Counted from the first letter of the stretch, positions 1 through 8,747 are shown. The stretch is DNA of 64,000 nt from Eubacterium pyruvativorans (GCF_900102225.1 NZ_FNBF01000003.1:1-64000), one strand, 5' to 3'. The notes: a model not told the origin generated them from the letters alone. Made by a program: numbers and translations.

Positions 1-220
1 TGCCGATCCGGGTCTTCAGGGTCCGGCTGCGGATGCCGTTGCGACTGTCTGTGCGTTCGTCAGAACGCTCATACGGCGCAGCCCGAAGCTGTTCCTGAGA
101 CTCCGCCTTCAGGATGCTGTTGAGACTGTTGGTGAGCAGTGTCCGGAACGCTTCATCGCGATCCACGGAAAGTAATTGTAGAATTTCCTCCTGATTCAAT
201 GTAATATTGAGTTGAGCCAT
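1..220 (-). CDS. IS256-family transposase, N-terminal part (cut by window edge)
   Basis: The reading frame starts with ATG at 220 after a GGAAGGAG ribosome site and runs off the left edge, so only about 73 residues are visible. The protein begins MAQLNITLNQEEILQLL and contains the segment RSDERTDSRNGIRSRTLKTRIG region, which is the typical N-terminus of IS256-family (Mutator-like) DDE transposases, where the R-N-G-x-x-x-R-x-L stretch precedes the first catalytic Asp. The catalytic residues lie outside the window, so activity cannot be judged. I am confident in the family from the N-terminal pattern alone. Confidence 0.85.
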   Translation of the reverse strand, partial: MAQLNITLNQEEILQLLSVDRDEAFRTLLTNSLNSILKAESQEQLRAAPYERSDERTDSRNGIRSRTLKTRIG

Positions 221-333
221 CGTGTTCTCCTTCCTTGGTATTAATGGTGATTTTGGTCGATTTTCATTATACCTAAAGGTCGAGCACCTGGCTCTTTTTA
301 ATTTTTCAATTTACACCATTATACGGACGCCGC
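1..333 (-). mobile_element. IS256-family insertion sequence, one end (partial)
   Basis: Upstream of the transposase start lies about 110 bases of AT-rich sequence ending near 333 in a stretch (roughly 310-333) that reads GTATAATGGTGTAAA on the minus strand, similar to ends of other IS256-family elements. I infer the element's outer boundary there. The other end and the target duplication are outside the window, so the boundary is approximate. Confidence 0.5.
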
Positions 334-342
334 CATTGCGTA

Positions 343-376
343 GGTGCGATTCTGCGAAAAAGTACGTTTTCGCACC
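343..376. repeat. GGTGCGA/TCGCACC inverted repeat, copy 1
   Basis: GGTGCGA at 343-349 faces CGCACC at 371-376, with a second inner palindrome GCGAAAA/TTTTCGC between them. It belongs to a degenerate family present in two gene-poor islands of this window. It lies about 10 bases from the inferred insertion-sequence end. Confidence 0.6.
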
Positions 377-558
377 CTGCCGAATCAGTTTCGAATGGAT
401 TAATCCCAGATATTTCCCTGAATCCGCATAATTATACAAAAACGCTTGACAGTATGCGTGCAACGGAGAAATCGATCTGTTTGCCGAAGACGTCGATCGG
501 TTCCCTCTCGGCTGATCGGATAGTTATTCAATGAACGGTATATTGTTCGGAGACCGGC

Positions 559-595
559 GGGTGCGGAAATGGCATTTTCGTTCCATTTGGCACCT
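559..595. repeat. GGTGCG-type inverted repeat, copy 2 (diverged)
   Basis: GGGTGCGGAAAT at 559-570 faces ATTTGGCACCT at 585-595. One arm carries an extra or changed base compared with the other copies, which looks like decay or compensatory drift. Confidence 0.5.
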
Positions 596-635
596 GCGGC
601 CGGGACTGAAATAGATTAATCGGGATCTTTTTTCG

Positions 636-696
636 TTTTCGCACCCTGCCCGGCGCATTTTAGGTGCGAATCAGGGAAAATGGGGGATTTCGCACC
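636..696. repeat. GGTGCGAA/TTTCGCACC inverted repeat, copy 3 plus half-site
   Basis: A half-site TTTTCGCACC at 636-645 is followed by a full inverted repeat, GGTGCGAA at 663-670 facing TTTCGCACC at 688-696, with an 17-base spacer. The region 377-780 otherwise holds no convincing gene: short open frames here lack ribosome sites and family resemblance. Confidence 0.6.
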
Positions 697-800
697 TTCC
701 ATCAATATACAACCATGATTCGTATACAAAACGATTAATTACAGCCATTCACCAGTATTCAAATCACGACTTGTATACAGCATGCAAGCCAGCTCGTCAC

Positions 801-841
801 CCGACCGCAGAAATGTCGCCGACCGCAGCACCCGACCGCAG
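801..841. repeat. Three copies of the decamer CCGACCGCAG
   Basis: CCGACCGCAG occurs at 801-810, 819-828 and 832-841, directly abutting the terminator of the CoA-transferase gene. The cause is not evident; slippage duplication is one option. Confidence 0.55.
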
Positions 842-874
842 AAAAAAGGACTGACGCACTTAGTGCGACAGTCC
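842..874 (-). terminator. Rho-independent terminator of the CoA-transferase gene
   Basis: A near-perfect palindrome (GGACTG at 848-853 against CAGTCC at 869-874, extended by CGCAC/GTGCG) is followed on the minus strand by six U (complement of 842-847). A second GC hairpin (GGGCGG/CCGCCC, about 891-910) sits just upstream of it. Confidence 0.75.
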
Positions 875-916
875 CGATCACTTCCATTCAGGGCGGTTTT
901 CCGGCCGCCCTCTTTG

Positions 917-2254
917 TTATTTTTTGTTCGATCTGCGCCAGATGCCCTGGTTCTCCGCCGCCCGGATCAGATCATCCCTGAGGTCCGGATGGGCGATACG
1001 GATCAGTTCTTCTGCCCGTTCCCAGGTGGACTTTCCGATCATGCAGGCAGCACCGTATTCTGTGACAATGTACTGAGTCTGGCTCCGGGGTGTGGTGACC
1101 ACATCTCCCCCGCTGAAGTACGGCCGGATGTTTGAGTGACGCACTCCTTTTGAATCCACCCGGGAAGAGGTCATAGTGATGATGCTCTTTCCGTGCTCCG
1201 CCATGTAGGTGCCGGTGACGAAGTCCAGCTGTCCGCCGGCGCCGCTGATCTGACGGGTCCCGGCGGTCTCTGCAGACACCTGGCCGTAGAGGTCACAGGA
1301 CACGCAGCCGTTGATGGACAGGAAGTCGTCGAAGGAGGCGATGACCTTCGGATTGTTCGTGTAGGACATGGAGGCGGAGTAGATGTTCCGCCGGTTATTG
1401 TCCACGAAATCATAGAGTGCCGGGGTGCCGTAGCAGATGCCGAATACACCCTTTCCATTGTCTGTTTTCTTCTTCCGGTCTGTGACGATGCCCGCTTCGT
1501 ACAGCTTCAGATAGCCGTCGCTCATGAGTTCCGTGTGCATGCCCAGATCTCTGAGGTCAGAGTCGGCGATCAGCCCTCCCAGGGCATTCGGAATGCCGCC
1601 GATGCCCAGCTGCAGCGTCTGGCCGTCATGAAGGAACGGCATGATATTCTTTGCGATCGCCCGGTCCATGTCGTTCGGCTCGGAAGGAGACATGGACGCC
1701 GGTTTCTCGTGGCTTTCCACCACGGCATCCACTTCGGAAATGTGAATCCGGCCGCCGTTCAGTTCCGGTACATGGGGCAGACAGTCGTTGACCTCCAGAA
1801 TGACGTACTTCGCCGCATCGATGATTTCCCGGTGTGCGCAGTTGGTCAGGGCCAGATTGAAGTATCCGTCCTCATCCGGTGTGCTGACAGCCACCATGGC
1901 CACATCGACCGGTGCCAGCCCTCTGTTGAAATAACTTCCGATGTCCCGGTAATTCATCGGAATGAAATAGGCCCGCCCCTGGTCCACGTAGTGGCGGTCG
2001 ATGCCGCTGCAGTACCAGAGATTATATGTGAAACTCTCCTGCTCCGGGTCCTGCTCCACCACCTGAACCGGCTGCACGCTCAGGGAATTACGCACTTTCA
2101 CATCCTTCAGCTCCCCTTTCCGGGCGGCCAGGGCCCGGTCCAGGGCAATCGGGAAGGATGCGACTTCACCGTATTCGACCCAGTCCCCGTCTTTCACGAT
2201 TTTCACAGCTTCTTCCGCTGTCTTGCACTTTCTTCTGTATTCCTCTGCAAACAT
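917..2254 (-). CDS. Acetyl-CoA hydrolase/transferase family CoA-transferase (butyryl-CoA:acetate type)
   Basis: A 445-residue class I CoA-transferase. It should move CoA between an acyl-CoA such as butyryl- or 4-hydroxybutyryl-CoA and acetate in the cytoplasm, the usual last step of butyrate formation in Clostridia. Visible marks are the CoA-binding [10 protein letters not shown] loop (about residues 217-226), the presumed catalytic glutamate E242 in HTELMSDG, and [12 protein letters not shown] (337-348). The length matches the family (about 445). I chose ATG at 2254 because GAGAGGAG stands 8 bases upstream; an in-frame start 12 codons earlier lacks a ribosome site. Substrate choice among butyryl-, propionyl- and 4-hydroxybutyryl-CoA cannot be decided from sequence. 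It lies downstream of fprA with a hairpin between them, so read-through from fprA is possible. Confidence 0.9.
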   Translation of the reverse strand: MFAEEYRRKCKTAEEAVKIVKDGDWVEYGEVASFPIALDRALAARKGELKDVKVRNSLSVQPVQVVEQDPEQESFTYNLWYCSGIDRHYVDQGRAYFIPMNYRDIGSYFNRGLAPVDVAMVAVSTPDEDGYFNLALTNCAHREIIDAAKYVILEVNDCLPHVPELNGGRIHISEVDAVVESHEKPASMSPSEPNDMDRAIAKNIMPFLHDGQTLQLGIGGIPNALGGLIADSDLRDLGMHTELMSDGYLKLYEAGIVTDRKKKTDNGKGVFGICYGTPALYDFVDNNRRNIYSASMSYTNNPKVIASFDDFLSINGCVSCDLYGQVSAETAGTRQISGAGGQLDFVTGTYMAEHGKSIITMTSSRVDSKGVRHSNIRPYFSGGDVVTTPRSQTQYIVTEYGAACMIGKSTWERAEELIRIAHPDLRDDLIRAAENQGIWRRSNKK

Positions 2255-2300
2255 CCATTCCACTCCTCTCTGTATCACTCCGTGTAACAAATGATGAAAG

Positions 2301-2327
2301 CCGGCCGGGGTGACAGACCCCGGCCGG
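2301..2327 (-). terminator. Hairpin between fprA and the CoA-transferase gene
   Basis: An 11-bp GC-rich perfect stem (CCGGCCGGGGT at 2301-2311, ACCCCGGCCGG at 2317-2327) with a 5-base loop. On the minus strand only a weak U tract follows, so it may end fprA transcripts partially. Confidence 0.6.
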
Positions 2328-2378
2328 ATGTTTCGTCCCAGAAAACTGCCCGGGCAGCGCCCGGCGTTCCGCTCCGTA

Positions 2379-3581
2379 CTACTCCGCCAGCGCGGCAGCG
2401 ATCTGATCTGCGATGCGGTTCAGTTCCTCTTCATTTTCTTCTGTCACGGAAGACTTCATGGTCAATGGCTCTTCATTCATGATTTCCATGCCGTTCATAC
2501 AGCCCACCATCTCTGACATGAGTTTTCCGGAATTCGGCGCCCACGTGCCGTTCTGTGCCAGCCAGATCTTCCGGTTCTGCAGGTTGAGGCGCTTCATATC
2601 ATCCAGGAAATTCTGCATCGGCGGGAAAATGTTCATGTTGTAGGTGACGGACAGCAGAACAACTGCACTGCAGCGGAACGCATCACTGATCAGGTAGGAA
2701 ACATGGGTCTCCGTCGTATCACGAAGTGTGATGTCCGTGAGGCCTCTCTCATACAGTTTGCCCGCCAGAATATGGGCGGCGTTCTCCGTGTGGCCGTACA
2801 TGGAGCCGTAAGCGATCAGAATGCCCTTTCCTTCCGGCGTATAGGTGGCCCACTTCGTGTACTTGTCCAGAAGCCAGTCAATATCAGATCTCCACACAAC
2901 GCCGTGAAGCGGGCAGATCATCCTGATATCCAGTTTGGAGGCCTTCTTCAGGACGGCCATAACCTGCTTCCCGAATTTCCCTACAATATTCGTATAGTAC
3001 CGGCGGTTTGCCTCTTCCCAGTCCCTTTCGTAGTTGACTTCATCGTTGAAGATCGCACCGTCCAGAGCCCGGAAGGATCCGAAAGCATCGGCACTGAAAA
3101 GAATGCCGTCGGTCTCATCGAAAGCCACCATCACTTCCGGCCAGTGAACCATCGGCGCCGTGTAGAATGCAATCGTGTGTCTGCCGAAATTCAGCTTATC
3201 CCCTTCTTTCACCACCAGGCTGTGTGTCACCCGGAATCCGTACTGTTCCATAAACTGGTGAGCCTTCGCCGTTCCCACCACAATGGCGTCCGGATAACGG
3301 AGCAACACTTCTCCCAGTGTCGCCGCATGATCCGGTTCCATATGATCCACCACGATATAGTCCAGCGTTCTTCCATTCAGAACATAGTCCAGATTCTCCA
3401 GGAACTGCTGCCCGATCTTCCAGTCACAGGTGTCGAACAGGACAGTCTTCTCGTCCAGCATCAGATAACTGTTGTAGGAAATCCCTTCCGGAATCGGATG
3501 AACCCCTTCGAAATATTGAAATGACTTGTCATTCCCGCCGATCCAGTACAGATCATCGGCAAGTTTGCGTGTGCAATGCAT
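2379..3581 (-). CDS. fprA: A-type flavodiiron protein (FprA family flavoprotein)
   Basis: A 400-residue flavodiiron protein that reduces O2 to water (or NO to N2O) and protects anaerobes from oxygen. The N-terminal metallo-beta-lactamase-like domain carries a full diiron set: H80, E82, D84, H85 (DHMEPDHA), H146 (VHWPE), D165 (SADAF) and H226 (PLHG), matching the family's spacing. The C-terminal flavodoxin domain starts near residue 253 with the FMN-binding [12 protein letters not shown] loop. No rubredoxin domain is fused, so an external rubredoxin or F420/NADH partner is needed. The start follows GGGAGGAG. It is transcribed from the minus-strand half of an interlocked promoter pair at 3654-3682. 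Confidence 0.93.
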   Translation of the reverse strand: MHCTRKLADDLYWIGGNDKSFQYFEGVHPIPEGISYNSYLMLDEKTVLFDTCDWKIGQQFLENLDYVLNGRTLDYIVVDHMEPDHAATLGEVLLRYPDAIVVGTAKAHQFMEQYGFRVTHSLVVKEGDKLNFGRHTIAFYTAPMVHWPEVMVAFDETDGILFSADAFGSFRALDGAIFNDEVNYERDWEEANRRYYTNIVGKFGKQVMAVLKKASKLDIRMICPLHGVVWRSDIDWLLDKYTKWATYTPEGKGILIAYGSMYGHTENAAHILAGKLYERGLTDITLRDTTETHVSYLISDAFRCSAVVLLSVTYNMNIFPPMQNFLDDMKRLNLQNRKIWLAQNGTWAPNSGKLMSEMVGCMNGMEIMNEEPLTMKSSVTEENEEELNRIADQIAAALAE

Positions 3582-3653
3582 GAAATCTACTCCTCCCGGC
3601 CCGCGGCCGAAATCCCGCGGTTCACATACTCATATATGAATTATTACGCTTAC

Positions 3654-3689
3654 ATTATATTGACACCGGATAGATCCGTCAATTATAAT
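3654..3689. promoter_or_regulatory. Interlocked divergent promoters for fprA (minus) and the acylation cluster (plus)
   Basis: Plus: TTGACA at 3660-3665, 18-base spacer, TATAAT at 3684-3689. Minus: TTGACG (3682-3677), 17-base spacer, TATAAT (3659-3654). Each -35 abuts the other promoter's -10, and the 36 bases form an imperfect palindrome, so two polymerases could not bind together. Confidence 0.75.
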
Positions 3690-3770
3690 ATCATGGTTAG
3701 GTGTACGGAAGGAATTCGTATGCTGATATTTTGTTGCAAATGATGATTTTTTGAATTGGGAGAAGAGAAA

Positions 3771-4004
3771 ATGGAAAAACAGAGCATCATCGATATCCTG
3801 ACGGATGTGAAGGACGGCATTGACTATGAGAACGAGAAGAATCTGATCGACGACGAACTGCTGGATTCCTTCGATGTCGTGGCGATTGTCGGGGAACTGG
3901 ACGAAACGTTCGATATTGAGATCACCATGGACGACATGATTCCGGAAAACTTCAATTCTGTCGATGCGATCTGTGCGCTGGTTCAGAAACTGCAGGAAGC
4001 GTAA
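3771..4004 (+). CDS. D-alanyl carrier protein-like acyl carrier protein (DltC-like)
   Basis: A 77-residue acidic carrier protein. Ser33 in the LLDSFDVV motif is the expected 4'-phosphopantetheine site, and the surrounding sequence (DELLDSFDVVAIVGELDETFDI) region resembles DltC more than fatty-acid ACP, whose motif is usually GxDSLD. It should accept an activated acyl or D-alanyl group from an AMP-forming ligase and present it to the MBOAT protein encoded next. ATG 3771 is preferred over an in-frame TTG at 3756 because GGGAG lies just upstream of it. First gene of the plus-strand set with the MBOAT and SGNH genes. Confidence 0.85.
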   Translation: MEKQSIIDILTDVKDGIDYENEKNLIDDELLDSFDVVAIVGELDETFDIEITMDDMIPENFNSVDAICALVQKLQEA

Positions 4005-4078
4005 CCCCGCTTCCTGATCTTAAGAACACAGAGCCGCTATTTTCTATATAAATTACTGAAACACGAACGGGAGGATCT

Positions 4079-5629
4079 ATGTCTTTTGTCTCCATTAAGT
4101 TCCTGCTTTTTCTCCTTGTGATTGTGTTTCTTTACTATCTGACACCGAAGAAATATCAGTGGATCACTCTTCTGGCAGCAAGCTACTGCTTCTATCTGTT
4201 CGGAGGAATCACCCCACTGATTTTTATTATTTCCACCACAACGACGATCTATCTGCTCGCCCGCTGGCTGCAGAAGATTGACGATGCCAGTACGAAAGAG
4301 ACACGAAAAATTGCGAAGAAGAAAAAAAAGCGCGTACTTCTGCTGGGTGTGCTGATCAATTTCGGCATCCTGTTTATGCTGAAATACTACAATTTCGCAG
4401 CGAGCCAGATCAACGATATGTTCGATCTGTTCGACTTCCGCAAGGATGCGCCTCTGATGAACCTCGTCCTGCCGATGGGTATTTCATTCTACACTTTCCA
4501 GGCAGTGGGCTATCTGATCGATGTCTACCGGAAGAAATATCCGGCGGAGAAGAATTATCTGCGATTCGCTCTGTTCATTTCTTTCTTCCCGCAGATCATC
4601 CAGGGGCCGATTTCCCGGTACGACAATCTGGGGGAGAAACTGAAGAAACCGCACTACTTCAATTACACCACCCTGCTCCACGGTGCGGAACTCATGATGT
4701 GGGGTTTTTTCAAGAAGATGGTCATTGCCGACCGGATCGGCACACTGGTCTCTAATGTTTACGGAGATTACAGCAGCTACGACGGCACCCAGGTTCTGGT
4801 GGCCATGCTCATGTATTCTATCCAGATCTACACGGACTTCTCCGGCGGAATCGATGTTGCCCGGGGTGCCGCAGAGATGCTGGACATCGAACTGATCGAA
4901 AATTTCAACCGGCCGTACTTCGCCAACTCCGTTTCCGAACAGTGGCGCAGGTGGCACATGTCTCTCACGAACTGGATGAGAGATTATGTATTCTTTCCAA
5001 TCACCCTTTCCAAGACTTCCACCAGGATCGGAAAATGGGCACGAAAGAATCTGCAGGGCAATTTACGGAAACAGCTGCCGTCTTACCTGCCCACCTTCAT
5101 CGTTTTCACCATCATCGGCATCTGGCACGGCGCCGGCTGGGGGTACATTGTCTACGGCCTTTATAACTCCATCATGATCATTCTGGGTATGTTCTGTACT
5201 CCGCTGTTCGAAAAGATGATCCGGATTCTGCACATCCCGACGAAACATTTCCTCTGGAAATGCTTTCAGATCATCCGGACCTATTTCATCATGGCCTACG
5301 GCAGGTGTCTAGCCAGAGCAGCCACTGTGGGTACGGCGCTGCACATGTGGAAGCGTTCGCTGCACTGCTTCAACTTCAGCGACCTTGCGCATCGGGCCAT
5401 CGGCATGGGGCTGGACGGGGACGACCTGAAGGTGTTCCTCTTCGCCTTCCTGGTGCTTTTCACCGCCAGCTGTATGCAGGAACGGGGCATCCGGATCCGG
5501 CAGGACATTCTGGACCGCAGTCTCCTGCTCCGCTGGGCTGTTCTGCTCCTCGGACTGGCATGCATCTTGATTTTCGGCGTATACGGCCCGGGATTCAATG
5601 CCGGAGAATTCATTTACCGGAATTTCTAA
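4079..5629 (+). CDS. MBOAT-family membrane O-acyltransferase (DltB/AlgI/PatB-like)
   Basis: A 516-residue multi-spanning membrane protein with about 11-12 hydrophobic segments. MBOAT hallmarks are present: the FFPQIIQGPISRY segment (about 170-182), the SEQWRRWHMSL motif and the IGIWHGAGWGYIVYG segment whose His is the family's catalytic residue. It should pass an acyl group (D-alanyl, acetyl or other) across the membrane to a cell-envelope polymer such as teichoic acid or another glycopolymer. At 516 residues it is longer than typical DltB (about 400) and closer to AlgI/PatB. The start follows GGGAGGATCT. It sits between the carrier-protein gene and the DltD-like gene, 26 bases before the latter. 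Confidence 0.88.
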   Translation: MSFVSIKFLLFLLVIVFLYYLTPKKYQWITLLAASYCFYLFGGITPLIFIISTTTTIYLLARWLQKIDDASTKETRKIAKKKKKRVLLLGVLINFGILFMLKYYNFAASQINDMFDLFDFRKDAPLMNLVLPMGISFYTFQAVGYLIDVYRKKYPAEKNYLRFALFISFFPQIIQGPISRYDNLGEKLKKPHYFNYTTLLHGAELMMWGFFKKMVIADRIGTLVSNVYGDYSSYDGTQVLVAMLMYSIQIYTDFSGGIDVARGAAEMLDIELIENFNRPYFANSVSEQWRRWHMSLTNWMRDYVFFPITLSKTSTRIGKWARKNLQGNLRKQLPSYLPTFIVFTIIGIWHGAGWGYIVYGLYNSIMIILGMFCTPLFEKMIRILHIPTKHFLWKCFQIIRTYFIMAYGRCLARAATVGTALHMWKRSLHCFNFSDLAHRAIGMGLDGDDLKVFLFAFLVLFTASCMQERGIRIRQDILDRSLLLRWAVLLLGLACILIFGVYGPGFNAGEFIYRNF

Positions 5630-5655
5630 AGACAGAGGAGATGTAAAGGTACGAT

Positions 5656-6921
5656 ATGCTAAAAAAACTTATAGAAAAACGGGATCACTTCCGGGAGGAA
5701 GTATCCCGGAATCCCAACGCCTACTGGGGCCGGCGGCTGATCATTTTTCTGCTGATTGTCGGGCTGATGCTGTTCTATCTGGTCCGTGTCTTCGATATGA
5801 ATGACACGAAACACAGTGAACAGGTCTTCCAGGCGTATTACAAACTGCCGAAAAATACGGTGGATGTGGTGTATACCGGATCCAGTGCCGCTTATCGCTA
5901 TTACTCACCCTACATGGCCTGGGCTGAAACCGGCATCACCAGTTTCGATCTGAATTCGGCCTCCCAGCCGATCATTCTACAGGAGCCGATCATCAACGAA
6001 GCGCTGAAGACCCAGAAGCCGAAAGTGATTGTCATAGAAGTCCGGAACATCCTGAAAATACCAGATTCTATGACGGATACCGCTATCCGCCGGGTCACCG
6101 ATGCGATGCACTGGTCCCGGAACCGCAACGCGGCAATCCGCAAGGCACTGAAATACTATCGCTATTCCAACAGCTATGACGCAGAAACGCTGGATAAGGC
6201 GTCCTATTATTTCCCGTTCCTGAAATATCACGGACGCTGGAACGATGACATCCACCTGAGCGACTGGAAGGCCGTCACGAAGCAGAATGCTTACATGGGT
6301 CAGGTGGTCGACTCCGCCCTTTCCTGGGTGGTGGACGATGTTAAGGTTCGGCAGTATGACGATTACACAGAACTGAACAGTATTCAGAAGAAGACCATCC
6401 GGGATCTGCTGAACTACTGCGACAGGCTGACGAAGCGCTCCAATGTGAAAATCCTGTTCGTCTCCTCCCCGTTCTCCGGATCCAAGGAGGATTACGGCCT
6501 GATCAATTCCACGGAAAAGATGATCACCGGCCGGGGATACACCTTCCTGAATTTCAACGACAGGAAATCCGGTCTGGCCAAGGCCATCGACGTGAATCAG
6601 AATACCGACTTCTGCGACGAACGCCACGCCAACATCATCGGTATGACGAAATTTTCGAATTACATGAGCCGTTACCTTCAGCAGCACTACAACCTGAAGG
6701 ACCACCGGAACGACACCGGCTCCGCCTACGACACCTGGCGCAGCAAGTCGGAATCGTTCTATACCACAATTTCCCTGTGGGCCAGATCCGCAGGCTATGA
6801 TGCAGTCAACCTACTGCAGCAGCGAAAGACCGACTCCGCCGAAATCCAAAAAACAAACCGCCTGATACAGAAACTTCTTTCCCATGTCCCGGAGCCGGAT
6901 ATGGAAATGGACGAAGGCTGA
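5656..6921 (+). CDS. DltD-like SGNH-fold envelope protein
   Basis: A 421-residue protein with one N-terminal membrane segment (about residues 27-45, IIFLLIVGLMLFYLV) and a large extracytoplasmic domain. The block containing TGSSAAYRYYSP (near 74) supplies the nucleophile Ser of a DltD/SGNH-type hydrolase, and DERHANIIG (near 320) supplies the D-x-x-H pair. DltD-like proteins work with MBOAT partners in D-alanylation or O-acylation of envelope polymers. The AAAGG site upstream sets the ATG. The C-terminal tail of about 60 residues after the SGNH core is charged and not recognised. Context (carrier protein, MBOAT) supports the role; the acyl group remains unknown. Confidence 0.72.
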   Translation: MLKKLIEKRDHFREEVSRNPNAYWGRRLIIFLLIVGLMLFYLVRVFDMNDTKHSEQVFQAYYKLPKNTVDVVYTGSSAAYRYYSPYMAWAETGITSFDLNSASQPIILQEPIINEALKTQKPKVIVIEVRNILKIPDSMTDTAIRRVTDAMHWSRNRNAAIRKALKYYRYSNSYDAETLDKASYYFPFLKYHGRWNDDIHLSDWKAVTKQNAYMGQVVDSALSWVVDDVKVRQYDDYTELNSIQKKTIRDLLNYCDRLTKRSNVKILFVSSPFSGSKEDYGLINSTEKMITGRGYTFLNFNDRKSGLAKAIDVNQNTDFCDERHANIIGMTKFSNYMSRYLQQHYNLKDHRNDTGSAYDTWRSKSESFYTTISLWARSAGYDAVNLLQQRKTDSAEIQKTNRLIQKLLSHVPEPDMEMDEG

Positions 6922-6948
6922 TCCTCTTTCGTCTCGGGCGCACGGCAA

Positions 6949-6990
6949 AAAAACGGAATGGCCGCCGGAAAGCGGCCATTCCGATTTTTT
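6949..6990. terminator. Bidirectional terminator between the DltD-like gene and the AMP-ligase gene
   Basis: A perfect 11-bp stem (GGAATGGCCGC at 6955-6965, GCGGCCATTCC at 6972-6982) has seven T downstream on plus and seven A upstream (U on the minus transcript), serving both convergent genes. Confidence 0.9.
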
Positions 6991-7005
6991 TGTCCGGGAA
7001 AACGC

Positions 7006-8532
7006 CTACGCCCGGCGTTCCTTCTCTCTGGCAATCAGTTTCTTTCGCTGCAGCTTGCCGTTGTAAGTCCGGGGGATGGAATCAATCAGCTCCACCTCGG
7101 CGGGCTGCTTCGTGGCATCCATCGCCGTCTTGCAGTACTTCATGAAGTCCGCCCGCCGGAATTCCGGCGCCCCTTCTTCCATCTGCAGGAAAACCTTCGG
7201 AGCCTGTCCCTTCAGCGGATCATCCACCGGAATGCAGCAGCAGTCCTTCACATTAGGATAATGCCGTACCACTTCCTCCACCTCTTCCGGGGAAATCTTC
7301 ACTCCGGAGCAGTTGATGACATCGTCCTGTCTTCCCAGGTAGTAGATCAGACCGTCCTCCCCTACATAGCAGAGATCATTGGTGTAAATATATCCGTCCT
7401 TCATCACAGAGGCTGTCAGCTCCGGATTTTTGAAATACCCCTTCATGTTCATCGCACCCTTGGAAGCCAAAAGGCCCGGGTTATCCTCTGTGGCATGAAT
7501 TTCCCGGCGCTGATCATCGGTGAAGACAAAGGAAGTGTTGTGGGACGGGCGGCCGATGCATTTCGGCTTATCATCCGGGCTGTTGAAATTCAGCACACAG
7601 GAACGTCCGGATTCCGAAGAACCGTAGAAATCATACAGACGAACGTCCGGCAGAAGTTCTTTCAAGTGTTCCTTGTCCTCTTCCGGAAGGGCGGCGGAAC
7701 CGATCTCCACATAGTCCAGCTGATCGTTGTACTCTGCGATTTTGTCCTTCGACAAGCGGAACAGCAGGCGCAGAATACTCGGGGACATATCGAATCCCGT
7801 CACATGGTAACGGTCCATCAGATCATAGACAATCTTGACGAACATGACGCCGTTCATCAGAACCATGCCGCTGCCGTTGAGAATCGAAGCGTATGCGGTG
7901 CGAAGACCGTGGGAATGGCTGAGAGGCATCGGAATGAATTCCACATTCTGTTCCTTCATCTCCACACCGTACCGCACATTTTCCGCACAGGCCACATTGT
8001 TCCGGTGGGTCAGCACGATCCCCTTGGACTTCCCGGTGGTGCCGGTGGAATACAGGATCTGGGACACCGCTTCCGGGTCCGGATACGGCAGTTTCGTCAG
8101 GTCCACGGCTCCGAAAGCCGCAGTTTTCTCCTCCGTCAGGGTCTCCGCCGCCAGTCTCTTCAGTTCCTTCCCGTTTCTCCAGCCCGGACGGCCTTCGTAT
8201 TCTTTCTGGGTGAAATACAGCTTCGCCTCAGTGTCATCAATGATATCCGTTGCCCGGGCATCCGCCGCACCGCTTTCCAGCGGAACGAAAACGCCATGGG
8301 CCAGCTCAATGGCCAGGTACAGCGCCAGATAAGCCCGGTCCTGGGTGCATTCCACCACAACCGGGTCCCCTTCCTTCACCCCTTCTGCCCGGAGCATCTC
8401 CGACAGATAGTACACCATCTGCATCATCTCCCGGTACGTGGCGCTGCCCTTCGTGTCTGCAGCACACATGACATCCGGCCGCTCCATGGCCCATCCGGCC
8501 AGAAGCTCTACAATCGAATTCTGATTCATCAT
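7006..8532 (-). CDS. AMP-forming acyl/amino-acid ligase (ANL superfamily), probable partner of the carrier protein
   Basis: About 508 residues of the acyl-adenylate-forming superfamily. Motifs in order: the P-loop-like YSTGTTGKSKGIVLTH (161-176), DFYGSSESG, YTNDLCYVGEDG with the ATP-ribose Asp, GRQDDVINCSGVKISPEEVE hinge, and the C-terminal catalytic lysine in RTYNGKLQRKKL. It would activate a carboxylate with ATP and load it on a thiol, either CoA or the carrier protein at 3771-4004. The start is ATG 8532 or the adjacent ATG 8529, behind AGGGG. Its position, convergent with the carrier/MBOAT/DltD-like set and sharing their terminator, suggests it is the DltA-equivalent, but an independent acyl-CoA synthetase role is possible. 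Confidence 0.75.
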   Translation of the reverse strand: MMNQNSIVELLAGWAMERPDVMCAADTKGSATYREMMQMVYYLSEMLRAEGVKEGDPVVVECTQDRAYLALYLAIELAHGVFVPLESGAADARATDIIDDTEAKLYFTQKEYEGRPGWRNGKELKRLAAETLTEEKTAAFGAVDLTKLPYPDPEAVSQILYSTGTTGKSKGIVLTHRNNVACAENVRYGVEMKEQNVEFIPMPLSHSHGLRTAYASILNGSGMVLMNGVMFVKIVYDLMDRYHVTGFDMSPSILRLLFRLSKDKIAEYNDQLDYVEIGSAALPEEDKEHLKELLPDVRLYDFYGSSESGRSCVLNFNSPDDKPKCIGRPSHNTSFVFTDDQRREIHATEDNPGLLASKGAMNMKGYFKNPELTASVMKDGYIYTNDLCYVGEDGLIYYLGRQDDVINCSGVKISPEEVEEVVRHYPNVKDCCCIPVDDPLKGQAPKVFLQMEEGAPEFRRADFMKYCKTAMDATKQPAEVELIDSIPRTYNGKLQRKKLIAREKERRA

Positions 8533-8610
8533 CCTACCCCTTTTCTCACTTATATGTATTCTGCGCCGCATCTCCAGCGTAACAGTACAGACACAAATTA
8601 GAACCCCACG

Positions 8611-8639
8611 ATTGTACCAAAAATAGGCCGAAATGTAAA
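8611..8639 (-). promoter_or_regulatory. Promoter of the AMP-ligase gene
   Basis: On the minus strand TTTACA, a 17-base spacer and TACAAT; the leader to the ATG is about 75 bases. Confidence 0.6.
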
Positions 8640-8680
8640 GAAACCCGTTCCTTCCGGGCCATGAGCTTCTGTCTGTACAC

Positions 8681-8706
8681 AAAAACAGGGCACCAGCGGT
8701 GCCCTG
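8681..8706 (-). terminator. Terminator of ilvD
   Basis: CAGGGCACC (8686-8694) pairs with GGTGCCCTG (8698-8706) around a 3-base loop; five U follow on the minus strand. Confidence 0.8.
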
Positions 8707-8747
8707 TATCAACAGTTTGTTTCTGTATTCTCCGTCTTCCGTCGCTC

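Noticed and set aside
222-431. 69-codon frame upstream of the transposase
   Set aside because: Overlaps the inferred insertion-sequence end and an inverted repeat, with no ribosome site.
343-696. Possible CRISPR array from recurring GGTGCGA units
   Set aside because: Unit spacing is irregular, arms are inverted rather than direct repeats, and no cas genes are near.
1193-2287. Long open frame on plus opposite the CoA-transferase gene
   Set aside because: Antisense shadow created by GC-rich codon use; no ribosome site or family resemblance. The same reasoning applies to long frames opposite ilvD (8661-10520), ilvC (10679-11728), leuC/leuD/leuB, pckA and pepD (44780-46345).
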